A DNA stretch of 64,000 bases from positions 682,001-746,000 of the forward strand of contig MCFH01000013.1 in the NCBI GenBank assembly GCA_002104945.1, in the 5' to 3' direction. The notes below the pieces were generated by a model. It was not told where the DNA came from and ran no database searches. It saw only the letters and a list, made by a program, of their open reading frames with translations. This stretch comes from Piromyces finnis. Taxonomy: Eukaryota; Neocallimastigomycota; Neocallimastigomycetes; Neocallimastigales; Neocallimastigaceae. Of this stretch, positions 1 through 12,100 are shown one piece after another. Each line of letters begins with the position of its first letter. The first letter of the stretch is position 1. The position numbers and the translations under genes were made by a program.

Positions 1-1
1 A

Positions 2-2113
2 ACAGATGTTACACGTGCCTTTGGTTACTTTAATTGTTTAGGTAGTTTAAATGCTAGTCCATGGATTGTTAAAATGGAATTAGACTTTGGAGATAATAAT
101 CAAAATGGTACTGGTATCCATCTTACCTCAGAATCTGATAAGCATGATGAAGAAGCAGCAGACATAAAGCTTAAACTTGGTAATAATCATAGTGATGAAT
201 TCTTAGTATTGACAAATGGTGCTGTATTAGATGCAATTCGTTGTGGTGCCGACGCTAATAATAATGAAACCCCTGGATTTAGTTTATGTACATTAGATGA
301 TACTGCACAAATTATTGTTGATATTGCAAGAAGTGCATTAGGTAATGAAAGTAGCAAGCGTAATAAAGGTACATATCAATATCAAGGTATTAGCAAGAAT
401 GCTAGATCAACAACCGGTTGGGGTGCAGCAGCAACTAAAATTAGAGATGTTGCATTAAGTCACGGTGCATATGGTGCAAGAACTACAATAAATGCAAATC
501 AAAAAGTCAAGTCAAGTAAAGGTATGATGGTAATGGTGTTAGGTTTAAGAGATTTAGTTGAGACAGCACAAAGATGGATAGGCGCTAGACGTGGCTCAAC
601 TGAAACTGGTTCTGATAGTTTAGAGTTAATGAGCCTAAAAAGACGTGGTAGTGATGCTGCCATAAAAATGGGAAAAAGAAAGGATGGAGAATTATCTATT
701 CCACCATCAATTGAACCACCAACAGGTCAATTAGCTCTCGTTTTTACAGATATTAAGAATTCGACAGCATTATGGGAAACACATGCTATAGCTATGAGAA
801 ATTCAATTAAATTACATAATATGAGAATGCGTGCATTATTAAAACAATATGGAGGTTATGAAGTTAAAACAGATGGTGATAGTTTTATGGTTAGTTTTGT
901 AGATTTAATGTCAGCTGTTCAATGGTGTTTAGATGTTCAAACCGAACTTATTAAAATTGATTGGCCACCAGAAATTTTAGAAAGTGAAGATGGGGAAGAA
1001 ATTTGGTGGGATACCATTAATGGTGAACCAGTCTATGATGACGAATATCTAGATGATGAAGATATTGATGATGATATAGATGATGACCTTAATGATGATG
1101 ATGAAGATAATTTAATATATCAAGAAAAAGAGGATATTCCATTGGAAACTAGAATAGCCATGAGAAAAAAGAATAGTATTGCATTATTATTTAGAGGTCT
1201 CTGTGTTCGTATGGGTATTCATTATGGTACACCATTGTGTGAAATGGATCCAACAACAGGTCGTATGGATTATTTTGGACCTATGGTTAATCGTGCCTCT
1301 AGAATTTGTTCAGCCGCACAAGGAGGACAAATCTTTATCAGTTCAGAAGTTGTCCGAGAAATCACTAAAAGAAAAGGAGGTGATCCATCATTAATTAGAA
1401 TGAATAATACATTAGATGAAAAGATTGCTGATTCTATGAATATTAAAACATGGATTATTGGTGAAAAGAAATTAAAAGGTTTGGAAACACCAGAAGTACT
1501 TCATTGTATGTATCCTAAACAATATTACTTACGTCATGATTACTTTACTTGGATGCAAAACCAAAAGCAAGAAAGTACTAATAATATTGGAAATCTCATG
1601 GATATTCGTATGAATCCAATAGATATCAATTCTTTAAAAATGAATCGTAGTTCAGAACCTACTAGAATTGATAGAAACTATGTACAAACTCTTGGTAATT
1701 TATGTCTACGTTTAGAGTTTTTAGCTGTTAATGCTCAAAATATCTGTTTTAATAATCAAAACTTTGATGAAAGAATACCCGTATACCCATATCTCATTAA
1801 TTCATCAAGTATATCTATTCCAATAGAAGCTACAGAAAAGGAATTAACAGCTGCTCTTGAAGGAATAGCTATACGTATTGAGAATGCTGTAAGTATTCTT
1901 ACTTTAATTCAAAGTAGTCCTCTTAATCGTATATTAAAAACTCTTGGTTCATATATTGATGTAAGTCCTAATCAAATATTGACCGCTTTACAAGAATATG
2001 TACTTGCAATGAAAGAAAGAGATGAACGTCTCGAACGTATTAGAAATGAAAGAAGAGAACGTGAAAGACGTATAAAGAATAGAGCATCAAAAGCAGCAAA
2101 TACTTCCATTTAA
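2..2113 (+). CDS. Adenylate cyclase, fungal Cyr1 type (3' part; gene starts before the window)
   Basis: Makes cAMP from ATP. The reading frame is open from base 2 to the TAA at 2111-2113 (703 codons), so the ATG at 74 is internal. The first residues (TDVTRAFGYFN, then NASPWIV) and the following part (DEFLVLTNGAVLDA, later GAYGARTT, GMMVMVLGL) read as the end of the PP2C-like domain that precedes the catalytic domain in fungal adenylate cyclases. The class III cyclase domain starts near fragment residue 240. It has LVFTDIKNST with metal-binding Asp250, VKTDGDSFMVSF with the second metal Asp293, and RGLCVRMGIHYG and FGPMVNRASRICSAAQGGQI further on. Between the two halves sits an insert very rich in Asp/Glu (about nt 990-1160). 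The C-terminus ends in an Arg/Glu-rich helix. The upstream RA and leucine-rich-repeat regions expected of Cyr1 lie outside the window. No intron is seen in this part. Confidence 0.93.
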   Translation, partial: TDVTRAFGYFNCLGSLNASPWIVKMELDFGDNNQNGTGIHLTSESDKHDEEAADIKLKLGNNHSDEFLVLTNGAVLDAIRCGADANNNETPGFSLCTLDDTAQIIVDIARSALGNESSKRNKGTYQYQGISKNARSTTGWGAAATKIRDVALSHGAYGARTTINANQKVKSSKGMMVMVLGLRDLVETAQRWIGARRGSTETGSDSLELMSLKRRGSDAAIKMGKRKDGELSIPPSIEPPTGQLALVFTDIKNSTALWETHAIAMRNSIKLHNMRMRALLKQYGGYEVKTDGDSFMVSFVDLMSAVQWCLDVQTELIKIDWPPEILESEDGEEIWWDTINGEPVYDDEYLDDEDIDDDIDDDLNDDDEDNLIYQEKEDIPLETRIAMRKKNSIALLFRGLCVRMGIHYGTPLCEMDPTTGRMDYFGPMVNRASRICSAAQGGQIFISSEVVREITKRKGGDPSLIRMNNTLDEKIADSMNIKTWIIGEKKLKGLETPEVLHCMYPKQYYLRHDYFTWMQNQKQESTNNIGNLMDIRMNPIDINSLKMNRSSEPTRIDRNYVQTLGNLCLRLEFLAVNAQNICFNNQNFDERIPVYPYLINSSSISIPIEATEKELTAALEGIAIRIENAVSILTLIQSSPLNRILKTLGSYIDVSPNQILTALQEYVLAMKERDERLERIRNERRERERRIKNRASKAANTSI

Positions 2114-3801
2114 TTAGATTATAAATTTTTGCATAATATTTATATAGTTTTTTTTTTTTTTTTTCTTATCCACTATTATTATTATTATTTCTATGATAAA
2201 GAAAAAATAATACAAAAAAAAATATATATATATTTTTTTTTTAAGAAATATAAAATATAAATTATAAATATAAATAACAAAATAAAAGATTAATAAGTAA
2301 AAGAAAATAATTTTAAAAATAAATTAATACATCAACTATTATTAAATTATAAATTAATATTATATTATTTATATAAATATCAAAAACATAAAAAATAAAA
2401 AAAAGAAATAAAACAAGAAAAATAAAATATAAAATAATAAAAAAAAAAAAATAACATAGTATAACATATAAAATAAATGAAAAATAAATAAATAAATAAA
2501 ATAATTATACATAGTAAAATTTAAGAAACAAACCATAAATAAATAAATAAATAAAATAAAATAAAAAAAGTAAATAAAAATAACAAATATATAGATAACT
2601 ATTAAATATTTAAAAAAAAAAAAAAAGTATTACAATTATATAAATAGCATAAAAATATAAAAATATTATATTTATTATAGATTTTCGTAAATATCTTATA
2701 AATAAAATGAATACATTTATTAAATATAATTAATAAATATTTTATCAAAATAAATATTATATTTTATTATTTATATTTTTTTATTGTTTGTGTTTTTTTT
2801 TTTTTTTTTTTTTTTTTTTGTTTTTTTAGAAATAATTATAATAATAAATATTGTTTATGAATATAATAATACTACATTAAAATGTATTTTTTATTATTAT
2901 TATTATTATTATATTATAATCATTCAATTTTATAAATATATATATATAGACCTTTTAATATAACCAAAAAATTTAAAAGCTTTGAAAATAAATGATATTT
3001 ATATAGATATGAAAAGAGTATATTAATTAGATTCACTTTTTTTTTTTTTCTTTTTTTTATATTAAATAATATAAAGAATAACTCTTTATAAGTAATACCC
3101 TACAAGCCTATTTAATAATTTTTTTTAATAGAAAATGATTCAACATTTCATATTTTAAAGCCTTTCCTATTTCATGTTACTATCTTTTTTTTTTTTAAAA
3201 AAAAAAAAAATGTAAAGTCATCAAACATTTTATAATGTACCTATTTTAATTCTTTTATTTTTCTTTATATAATTTTTTTTAAAAAAAAAAAAAAAAAGAA
3301 AGAAAACAACAATGAAATCTCTTTTACTTTCTTTTAATATTTTGCTGTTCAATAAATTGAAAGAATCAAAAGAGTTTTAAAAATATAAAAATAGGTTTTA
3401 ATGATTTTATATATAAAACATAAAAATATAAATATACTATGCGTCATTAATAAATCTATATAAAATCAACAAATTAACATCTTTATTTATAATACTGTTC
3501 TTTTTTTTTTTTTTTTTTAAAGTTTATATATATATTATGAAAGAAATACAATTTAAGTTTATCATTAGATAGAAAAAAAAAGCTTTTAATAATTATATAT
3601 TCTTTCCTTCTTTTTCTTAAAAGAAAATATAATAAATATCAGTCCAATTTATGAAAGGATTAGTTATTTATTTACATTTTATAAACTAACCCTTAATAAT
3701 ATTATGGTTAGATTAACAGTAAAGCATTAAATTTTTATTAAATTTAAATTATTTTATTATTATACTTTTTTTTTTCTTCTTCTTTATATTTATAGTTAAT
3801 T
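2114..3801. other. AT-rich intergenic region
   Basis: Mostly A/T with long homopolymer runs (for example T at 2796-2819) and TTA/AAT runs. It holds the 3' flank of the cyclase gene and the promoter of the next gene. No coding stretch or RNA gene is recognised. Promoter elements cannot be singled out in this composition. Confidence 0.7.
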
Positions 3802-5776
3802 ATGAGTGAAATAAAAGTTGAACAATTTCCAGTAAAATTAGAAACCGAAAAACATTTAAAATATTTAAAAGAACTTAATAATCATCAAGATGAATTAGAA
3901 TATTGGTTAACTGAAGCTTTAAGATTAAATGGAATATATTGGGGTGTTACTGCAGCCTGTATATTAAAACATCCAGAAATTTATGATTTTAAAGAAATGA
4001 CAAAATTTATATTATCTTGTCAAAATGAAGATGGTAATATTATAAATATAATATATATTTTACTTATAATTTTAAATTAATTATTTACATATACTTTTTT
4101 TTTTAATTCCATATTACTTAATAATTAAATATATATTCATCACTTTTTTATTATTATTATTTTTCTAAATTATTATTATTATGAAATCAATAATCTTTGA
4201 ATAATAACAACAACAACAACAACAATAATAAAATGATAATTTAACAATATTACTCTTATTACTTTTTTTATTATTTTTTTTTATTTTTACTCTAATAATA
4301 AAAATATAATTCTTAAAATATTTAAAATTTATATACATAAAAGGCGGTTTTGGTGGATGTACAGACCATGATTCTCATTTATTATATACCTTAAGTGCCA
4401 TTCAAGTTTTAGTTATTTGTGATACCCTTTCAGAAGTCGATAAAGATAAAGTTGTTGAATGTAAATAACCCACTTTTTTTTTTTTTTTTTAAAAAAAAAT
4501 AATGAATTGACAACAATAAATTATAAAAATTTTAAATATATAATAAGCAACAACAATAATAAAAAGATAAATACACACATACCTATATAGAAAATAAACA
4601 TAATTTTCATTTCAATATAATCAGCATTTGTACTAATTGTAAAAATTTGAACATAATATATTCAACAATATTGCAATGTTAATGCATTTTATATATATTA
4701 TATGAACAACGGTACTAACACAATTATAAAAATTCAATTGTTGTAATATTAATATAATTTCATCCGATATCAATCAATGTTATATACTTGTAAAAAAAAA
4801 AAAAAAAAAAAAATTGCCAAAATATATTTTATCTTATATATATAAAAGATTATTGTTACTATTATTATTATTATTATTATTTTTTTTTTTTTTAAAAAAA
4901 ATAATAATTTATATCTAAAGTTTTGCAATGTTTAAATATTACTGAAATTATTCATAGTTTAAAAATTGTAATTCCAATAACCGTTTATTTAATTTTAATA
5001 ATATACATATGCATTGTAATGACAAAAATTTTAATTGGCAATAATTAAAATAAAACAATTTATTAAATTACAAATGTATATAAATGCATAAAGAAAAGAA
5101 AAAGAATGATAGAAAAAGGATTATTAAACTTTTTTTTTTTATTTACTTTTATTAGATGTTTCAAAACTTCAAAATCCAGATGGTTCATTTTCAGGTGATG
5201 AATGGGGTGAAGTTGATACACGTTTTTCTTATTGCGCTTTATCCTGTTTAAAAATGTTACATCGTTTAGATGCTGTTGATGTACCTAAAGCAGTTGAATA
5301 CATTAAAAAGTGTATGAACTTTGATGGTGGTTTTGGTAGTATAGAATCAGCTGAATCTCATTCTGGTCAAAGTAAGTTACTTTTAAATTTATAAAAACAT
5401 TTTATTAAAAAAAATTTAATCCTCAATTGTTGTTATATGAAATACAAGAGTAGAAATATAGTATCTCTAAATTTATTAATACATAATTACTAATAATTAT
5501 ATTATAATTTTTATTTCTATTCTATTGATATTATCTAAATTTTATTAAAGTTTTTTGTTGTGTTGGTGCATTAGCTATTGTTGACCGTTTAGATGTTGTT
5601 GACGCAGACAAATTAGGATGGTGGTTAGCTGAAAGACAATTACCAAATGGTGGTCTTAACGGTAGACCAGAAAAACTCGAAGATGTATAAATACAACAAT
5701 CTTTTATTTCTAATTTATTTAATCATTTAAAAATATAAAATTAAATAATTATATATATATATTGATATTAATTATG

Positions 5777-5809
<33 letters not shown>

Positions 5810-6396
5810 AAAGGTATGCTATTCATGGTGGGTTTTATCTTCATTATCAATCATTGATAGAATTCATTGGATTAACAAAGAAAAATTAATAAACTTTATT
5901 TTATCATGTCAGGTAAACTTTTTTTTTTTTTTTTTTATAGAAATATTATCTATTTAACATATGTATAGCATAGATATATATTGTTAAATATTAAAACAAG
6001 CATAAAAAAGGATCATTAATATGTTTTTAAAAAAACAAAAAAAATTCATTCAATAATAATATTTAGGATGCTGACACTGGCGGTTTTTCTGATCGTCCTG
6101 GTGATATGGTTGATGTCTTTCATACTTTATTTGGTGTAACAGGTAAGATTTATATATCCAAAAATAAATGTTTATAATAATTCTTATTTAACATCTTTTA
6201 TAATTCAATTTAATGATTTAATATTTTATTTTATTTTATTTTTATATTTTCTTTAATCATTCTTATTTAAAATAACAATTAAGGTTTATCTTTATTAGGA
6301 TATCCAAATCTCGACAAAATTGACCCTGTATATTGTATGCCTGTATCAGCAATAGAACGTTTAAATATAAAAACTAGAACATATAATCAAATTTAA
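3802..6396 (+). CDS. BET2: Rab geranylgeranyltransferase (GGTase II) beta subunit
   Basis: Catalytic subunit that attaches geranylgeranyl groups to C-terminal cysteines of Rab GTPases, working with an alpha subunit and Rab escort protein. Seven exons were assembled from GT..AG signs and phase: 3802-4033, 4344-4460, 5156-5371, 5551-5684, 5814-5912, 6067-6142, 6284-6396. They join into 328 codons plus TAA, the usual length of this subunit. The protein is a series of prenyltransferase beta repeats ([46 protein letters not shown]). The zinc ligands are visible as Asp233 and Cys235 in EDVCYSWW and His285 in VDVFHTLFG. The small C-terminal part ends in RTYNQI with no CaaX box. Intron 2 (4461-5155) is long and almost pure A/T. 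The closest alternatives are farnesyl- or GGTase-I beta subunits, but the length and [12 protein letters not shown] favour the Rab enzyme. Confidence 0.93.
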
Positions 6397-6690
6397 GACT
6401 AATCTTTAAAAAAAAATAATTTATATTTCCTATCTTTTAAATAAAGTCTATTAAATAAAAGCATATATAAAAAAAATACTTTTTCCTTATTAATTATCAT
6501 AATTTCAATATAAAACTACATTAATGTTTTAAAACACAGCAATATTATTACAAAGTTTTTATATATTTTTATATATTTTTTTATTTAATATTATACTCTT
6601 TTACATAATATAATATTATATTGTACAAGACTTTCAAAAAAATTCTTCATTTTAATAAATTTAACTTACTAAAATTAAAAATCAAGTCAC
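6397..6690. other. Short convergent intergenic spacer
   Basis: Lies between the 3' ends of the prenyltransferase gene (+) and the uL13 gene (-). It contains AATAAA-like hexamers near 6440-6460 that could serve as a polyadenylation signal for the former. Nothing else is seen. Confidence 0.6.
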
Positions 6691-7712
6691 TTAGTAACCA
6701 CTGTTAGCAATAGTTTCGTTGACAGCCTTTAAGGAAGCTTCAGCGTTTTGGGCAGCCTTAGCCTTAAGGTTAAGGACGGCCTTCTTCTTTTCGTAGTAAG
6801 CTTGGGCCTTGACCTTACGCTTAGCTTCAAGCTTTTCAACGACATCTTGGTACTTCCAACCGAATTCACTGCTGACTCTCTTAAGAGCGGTGTACTTACG
6901 TCCTGGCTTAAGACGGAGGACACGGAGAGCTTCTGGAACAACGTTTCTCTTAATCTTGTCGTATGGAGCTGGAATACCATCGAAGACCTTAAGACGGTCC
7001 ATGGCAGCAGTACCACGGGCGGTCTTGTGTGGAACCATACCACGAACAACATGGTAGAACATGCGGGATGGAGCACGGAAGTGGAATGGACCACGAGCTG
7101 GGTTGAAGACGGTAGCCTTGTGGAAGTAACGTTGGAATCTTAACTTGTTTCTGAAGAATGGACCGCTAATAGCGAGTTCTTCACAACGGACAACAACGAT
7201 CTTTTGACCCTTAAGGAGTTCCTTAGCAACAATAGAAGCTAAACGACCTAAAAGGTGACCCTTGGCATCAATGACAATTTGCTAAAAATTTATATAAAAA
7301 TTTAAAGGTTAATATACCATTTTTATTTAAAATAATTATATATTTTAAATTTTAAAGTTTTTAGTCTTTTGTACTAAAACCCTCTTGACTTTTTCTACGA
7401 CACTAAAAAAGCCAAGGATATTATCTATATGGAATAAAGAATATTAATTTACTTTTTATGATAATTAATCATGATTATAAAAAAACCAAAATATATTCAT
7501 CTATTAATTCTAACTAAAGATAAATAAACTTGTCGTATTTCCCTATATTTTTTATAACTACTACTATATGTAAAAAAAACTAATCATTTAATTAATTATC
7601 AATATAAATTAATATTCTTACTATATATTCCATAAGAATATATTATTATTCATTAGGTTATCGCATTTCAAAAATAAATATTTTAACTATGTTTCACCTT
7701 TTCGAAAGTCAT
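6691..7712 (-). CDS. RPL16: 60S ribosomal protein uL13 (L13A/L16)
   Basis: Structural protein of the large cytosolic ribosomal subunit. The main exon, 7281 down to 6691, encodes 196 residues with family hallmarks: [76 protein letters not shown] and [12 protein letters not shown]. It has no ATG at its 5' end, just before [10 protein letters not shown] 15-nt first exon at 7712-7698 reads MTFEK and ends at a GT (GTGAAA), and the acceptor TTTTAG lies at 7287-7282. Joined in phase, this gives 201 aa, close to the 199-203 aa of yeast and human, and the N-terminus resembles other fungal uL13 proteins (S-F-E-x-V-V-I-D). The intron is 416 bp. An ATG at 7319-7317 directly followed by GTATAT would give a much shorter alternative intron. 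Codons prefer C/G third positions, unlike most neighbours, as expected for a highly expressed gene. Confidence 0.9.
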
Positions 7713-8683
7713 TTTGGACTATTAATCAATTTAATCTTAAAGGAACAATAAATTGATATTTGGTAAGAGAGAGAAAAAAAATTAATCTATGAGAGATTAT
7801 TTTTGATAAATTACTTCGTTTCTACAAAATAATTTAGACCAATTACCATTCTATATTCAGTTAGTAATAACCAATAAAATTTTAAAATTTCTATTCAAAT
7901 TATAATAAATATATTTAATACATTACATATTATTACAAAAATTCTTTTTATAACATAACCCTGATTAAAACCTTAATTAAATATATACAAAACTTTATTT
8001 AAATGAAATTTCTTTATTGAAAATACTCCTAACCCACTATATTTTATATTACTTTAAAAAATCTCCTAATTAATAATTTACATATAAATTTTATTATTAT
8101 TTTAATATATAAATTTCCTAAATTCCTAAATTTATTATTAAATTTTAAATTATATATTTTTACTACAATATAGTAATAATATATTAATAATTATTGAAAT
8201 TTATTATAATTAATTTTTTAAATAGTTTTTTATATTCCGCAATTATAATTACTTTATACAATGATAAATGAGAAAAATACAATAATATTTAAAAAACTTA
8301 AAAAAAAACATATCAAATATAAAAATATAACTATAAATTTATATATTAAATAATAATATTTATAACAACACTATTATTTTAACAATTTTCAAATTTAAAT
8401 ATTCTTATATTACTTATACTTAAACATCCAATAAATAATAATACCTTTCTCCTTATAATAAATGTATTTATATTTTTCTTTTAAATTATAATTTACATAG
8501 TTCATCATAATATTTAATTATCCTGTTTTTTATTTGTATTTGAATATTAACATCTTATTAAATTCCAATTATAAAAAAACACTTTATAATATTTCTACGT
8601 TCACACTGATATGATAGTATTTTTTTATATAAAAGTCACAATACTTTATTAAGGATTTTAACAATTTTTGTCTATTGAATAAT
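7713..8683. other. Intergenic region between two ribosomal protein genes
   Basis: About 970 bp of AT-rich sequence between the uL13 start and the eL32 stop, both on the minus strand. It must hold the uL13 promoter and the eL32 3' end. No specific promoter motif was identified and no ORF or RNA gene is recognised. Confidence 0.6.
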
Positions 8684-9183
8684 TTATTCGTTATCTTGAG
8701 TTCTAACACGAGCTTGGGCGTTAGTAACCTTAACGTTTAATTGCTTGGCACGTTCAACGATTTCAATTCTCTTCTTGGAAGAAACGTTGTGAGCAATTTC
8801 AGCAGCGTAGGTACGGTTGTGCATGAGTAAAAGTTCTAAATCCTTAACGTTGGAAACAACGAACTTCTTGAAACCATTTGGTAAGAGATCGCGGGTCTTG
8901 CTGTTGGATCCGTAACCGATCTTTGGCATTCTAATGGTACCACGGAAACGTCTACGGACGACACCATCAATACCTTTTGGTTTTCTCCAGGAGGCCTAAT
9001 TACAATAGTATTATTAAATTTTATATATATTAATAATTACCCTTTCTATTTTTATATTCAATATTTTTCATAATAAAGTCATAAAATTATTACATCAACT
9101 CTCTTGAAACGGTCGGATTGATGACGGAAGAATTTGGTAGTGTGCTTCTTAACAATCTTAGTCTTGTTGATTGGAGTAACCAT
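8684..9183 (-). CDS. RPL32: 60S ribosomal protein eL32
   Basis: Structural protein of the cytosolic large ribosomal subunit. Exon 1 is 9183-9094 ([18 protein letters not shown], then [11 protein letters not shown]). Exon 2 is 8995-8684 ([56 protein letters not shown], ending [10 protein letters not shown]). Donor GTAATA and acceptor TTAG give a 98-bp phase-0 intron. Together they encode 133 aa, against 135 in human and 130 in yeast, with no gap in the known family pattern. The ATG at 9183 is the first in the open frame and matches the length expected. It is tandem with uL13 in the same orientation, but each gene has its own long upstream region, so co-transcription is not implied. C-rich third positions fit high expression. 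Confidence 0.95.
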
Positions 9184-12100
9184 TGTGACTACTTTATAAT
9201 TATTATAATAATTCAATTCATTTAGTTACCATTTATATATTTTATAATAAATAATAATAAAACTTTAATCAATGATGGATGCATAATTCATCCATTTTGT
9301 TTTACTTAAAGTTTTCAAAAACAATATATTTTATATTGTTTTCAATCACTTAAACATCATCATAATTAAAAAAAAAACATCATTTAATAATAAATAAATT
9401 CATGAAATTACCTACACTATTTAATTAAAATAATAGCAAAGAGGGAGTAAACCCTTTTTTTGGAATTTGCATTGATCACATATAGTAATCATAAATATTG
9501 AAGCCACACCAATCAAATTTCAGTAAAATAAATAAATAATATATAAGAATATCATTAACTATATATTACTTATAAAATGTAAATAAATTTATTTATATAC
9601 ATAAATATATGCTTTTAACATATTTCTATGTATACTAATAATAAAAGGTTAGATTTATATAATGTTAATAGTTAATACAATATTATTGTTTACGATTTCT
9701 TTTTTTTTTTTTTTTTTTTTTTTACATATAATTGATGGTTTATTTACATGAGATCATTATAAATATTATTTCATTAATTTTGATTTTTTGAAATCTAAAA
9801 AAAAAAAAAGTTTTAAAAACTTAACTTTAATTATAAAATAATTTAAAAATATGTCTTTATTATAATTTTAAAATTTAATTGTATATATTTATGCTGAATA
9901 ATACTCATAATGAATAATCCATCATACTACATAAAATCTATTTAAATACATTTATTTGGAAAAATTCTACCTAAAAATCTTTATAAACTAATATAATTAA
10001 AATATAATTAAAAAAACACATAAAAATAAAAAGATATTAAATAATATATAAAAAAAGGTAATAATGAAAAATTACATAAAAATAAAAAGATAAGTTTATT
10101 TTGGAATATTTAATTTATTAAATAATCTTCAACAAAAATTTCAATAACTTTTTGTCAACATTTTAAATTTAAGTAGATTCACTTTTATCCTATAAGTAAT
10201 TTATAGCTTGTGAAACAAACTCTCTATTAATAAAAAAGTGTTTCTATTATGTCTTTTTTTTTTTCTTAATAATCAAATATACTTTATAAAATTTTAAAAT
10301 TTCGAAACAATTTTTTTATTATTGATTAATAAATAAAGAATTCTAATGAATTCTAAATATATACTATTTAATGAAAATCATCAATATTAGTATAATATTC
10401 TTTTCTTCTTTTCTATAATTATTATTTATGATAATTATTCATTAATAAATTAAATGCATTTTTAAGAATATAAATTATATATATATTTTTAATTTTAAAA
10501 TAGAGCAAACATTAATAATTTGGTAGTTTTAATTCATTTTAAAAAACTAACATAAACGAATTTCAATATTTTGTTTTGTATTAAAGAAATGAAAATGTGG
10601 ATTTAAATTTATTAAGTGGATTTAAATTTTTATTAAAGGAAAATAAATATTAAAATTTGTTTTGATAGCAATTTTTTGTGAAACTTTTTTTTCATTTTAA
10701 TAATATATATATATTAGTGTATTATTAATAATAGAAGTAAATATTAAACATGTTTTTTTTTTTTTTTTAATCTTTCAAAAAGTATTATTTTATAATATAA
10801 ATTAAAAAATAAAAAGTATTTTAGGCTTGTTATTAAGTATTTTGTCTCTTAAATTTAAAAAAAATATTGAATTATTATTTATTTAAATTTATTAATATTT
10901 CAAATCAAATGTAATTAAATGTAAACGTACGTAATGTAATTACCAAATAATTAAAATTTTAACAATTTTTTCCTATCAATTTTTTATTAGCCAGTCAAAT
11001 TTCTAGGATAATTAATCTATTAAGGTAAAATGTTAAAAATTATTAATATTATTAAATATAATTTTTAACATTAAATGATAACAACTGAAATTAATTATTA
11101 AAAAATTGTAACACAAAAAAGTTATATTAAAATAAAGATAACAAACAAGAACTGATAATGATTCTAATTATTATTCTAATTATTATACTTGATGATAAGA
11201 TTTTTTTAATGGAATTTTAACATTTAAATAGAATTTCTTTAACGAACCTTTTTTTTTTATAAAATTAATGTCTGCTCTAACTTTAAAAAGTTATAAATTT
11301 ATAACTGTTTTTTTTTTATTAAGAAAAAAGTGAATTATGCAATTTTTTTTGACATTTTTTAAAATAGCAAAATGGTAATTTTCTATCTTTTTAAAAATTT
11401 ATCTGTATCATTATCAAAATTTGAAATTAAAGGTTTACTTTATTAAAAATAAAGTTTATATATTATATAAGGAAATAGTTTAAAAACTTTAATTTATTCT
11501 TTGTTACACTACATTTTTAGAATAATTAATATAGTTTTTTTTTTTGAAAAAAAATTATGTATTACATTTTAAATATTCATAATAAACTTCTACTTATTTA
11601 TAGTATTAATATAGGATTATAAAAATATAGGATAATTAACCTATGTCTTATTTCTTTTCTATTTTATTATTATTTTTCTTTTAATTTTCTGACTATTCCT
11701 ATTACCATATTATTTAAACAAAGTTTATTTTTCCTTTATTTAGGATCAATGTTAAAATATTTATAATGTTTGGGAATAATATATATATAATAAATTGTAA
11801 TATATAATAAATTAAATATAATAATCTATTATCTTTATTTTTTTTATATTGTTAAATATAAATTAATTAGATAGAGTATTTTTTAGATAAATTATTATCA
11901 TATTTTACTTTTATATTGACTGATTTCATCTTTAATATATTATAATAATATATTATTATATATTATAAATATAATAAATATAATTAGCTACTATAAAGAT
12001 AATGAAGTTTATTATCATTTATATTGTACAATTATTTTTATTATCATTATGTCATATTACCTCTAGCAAAAATGTATCTAATTTAAATATTAATATATTT

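Noticed and set aside
7366-7440. C/D-box snoRNA in the uL13 intron
   Set aside because: No TGATGA or CTGA boxes in the right arrangement on the sense strand.
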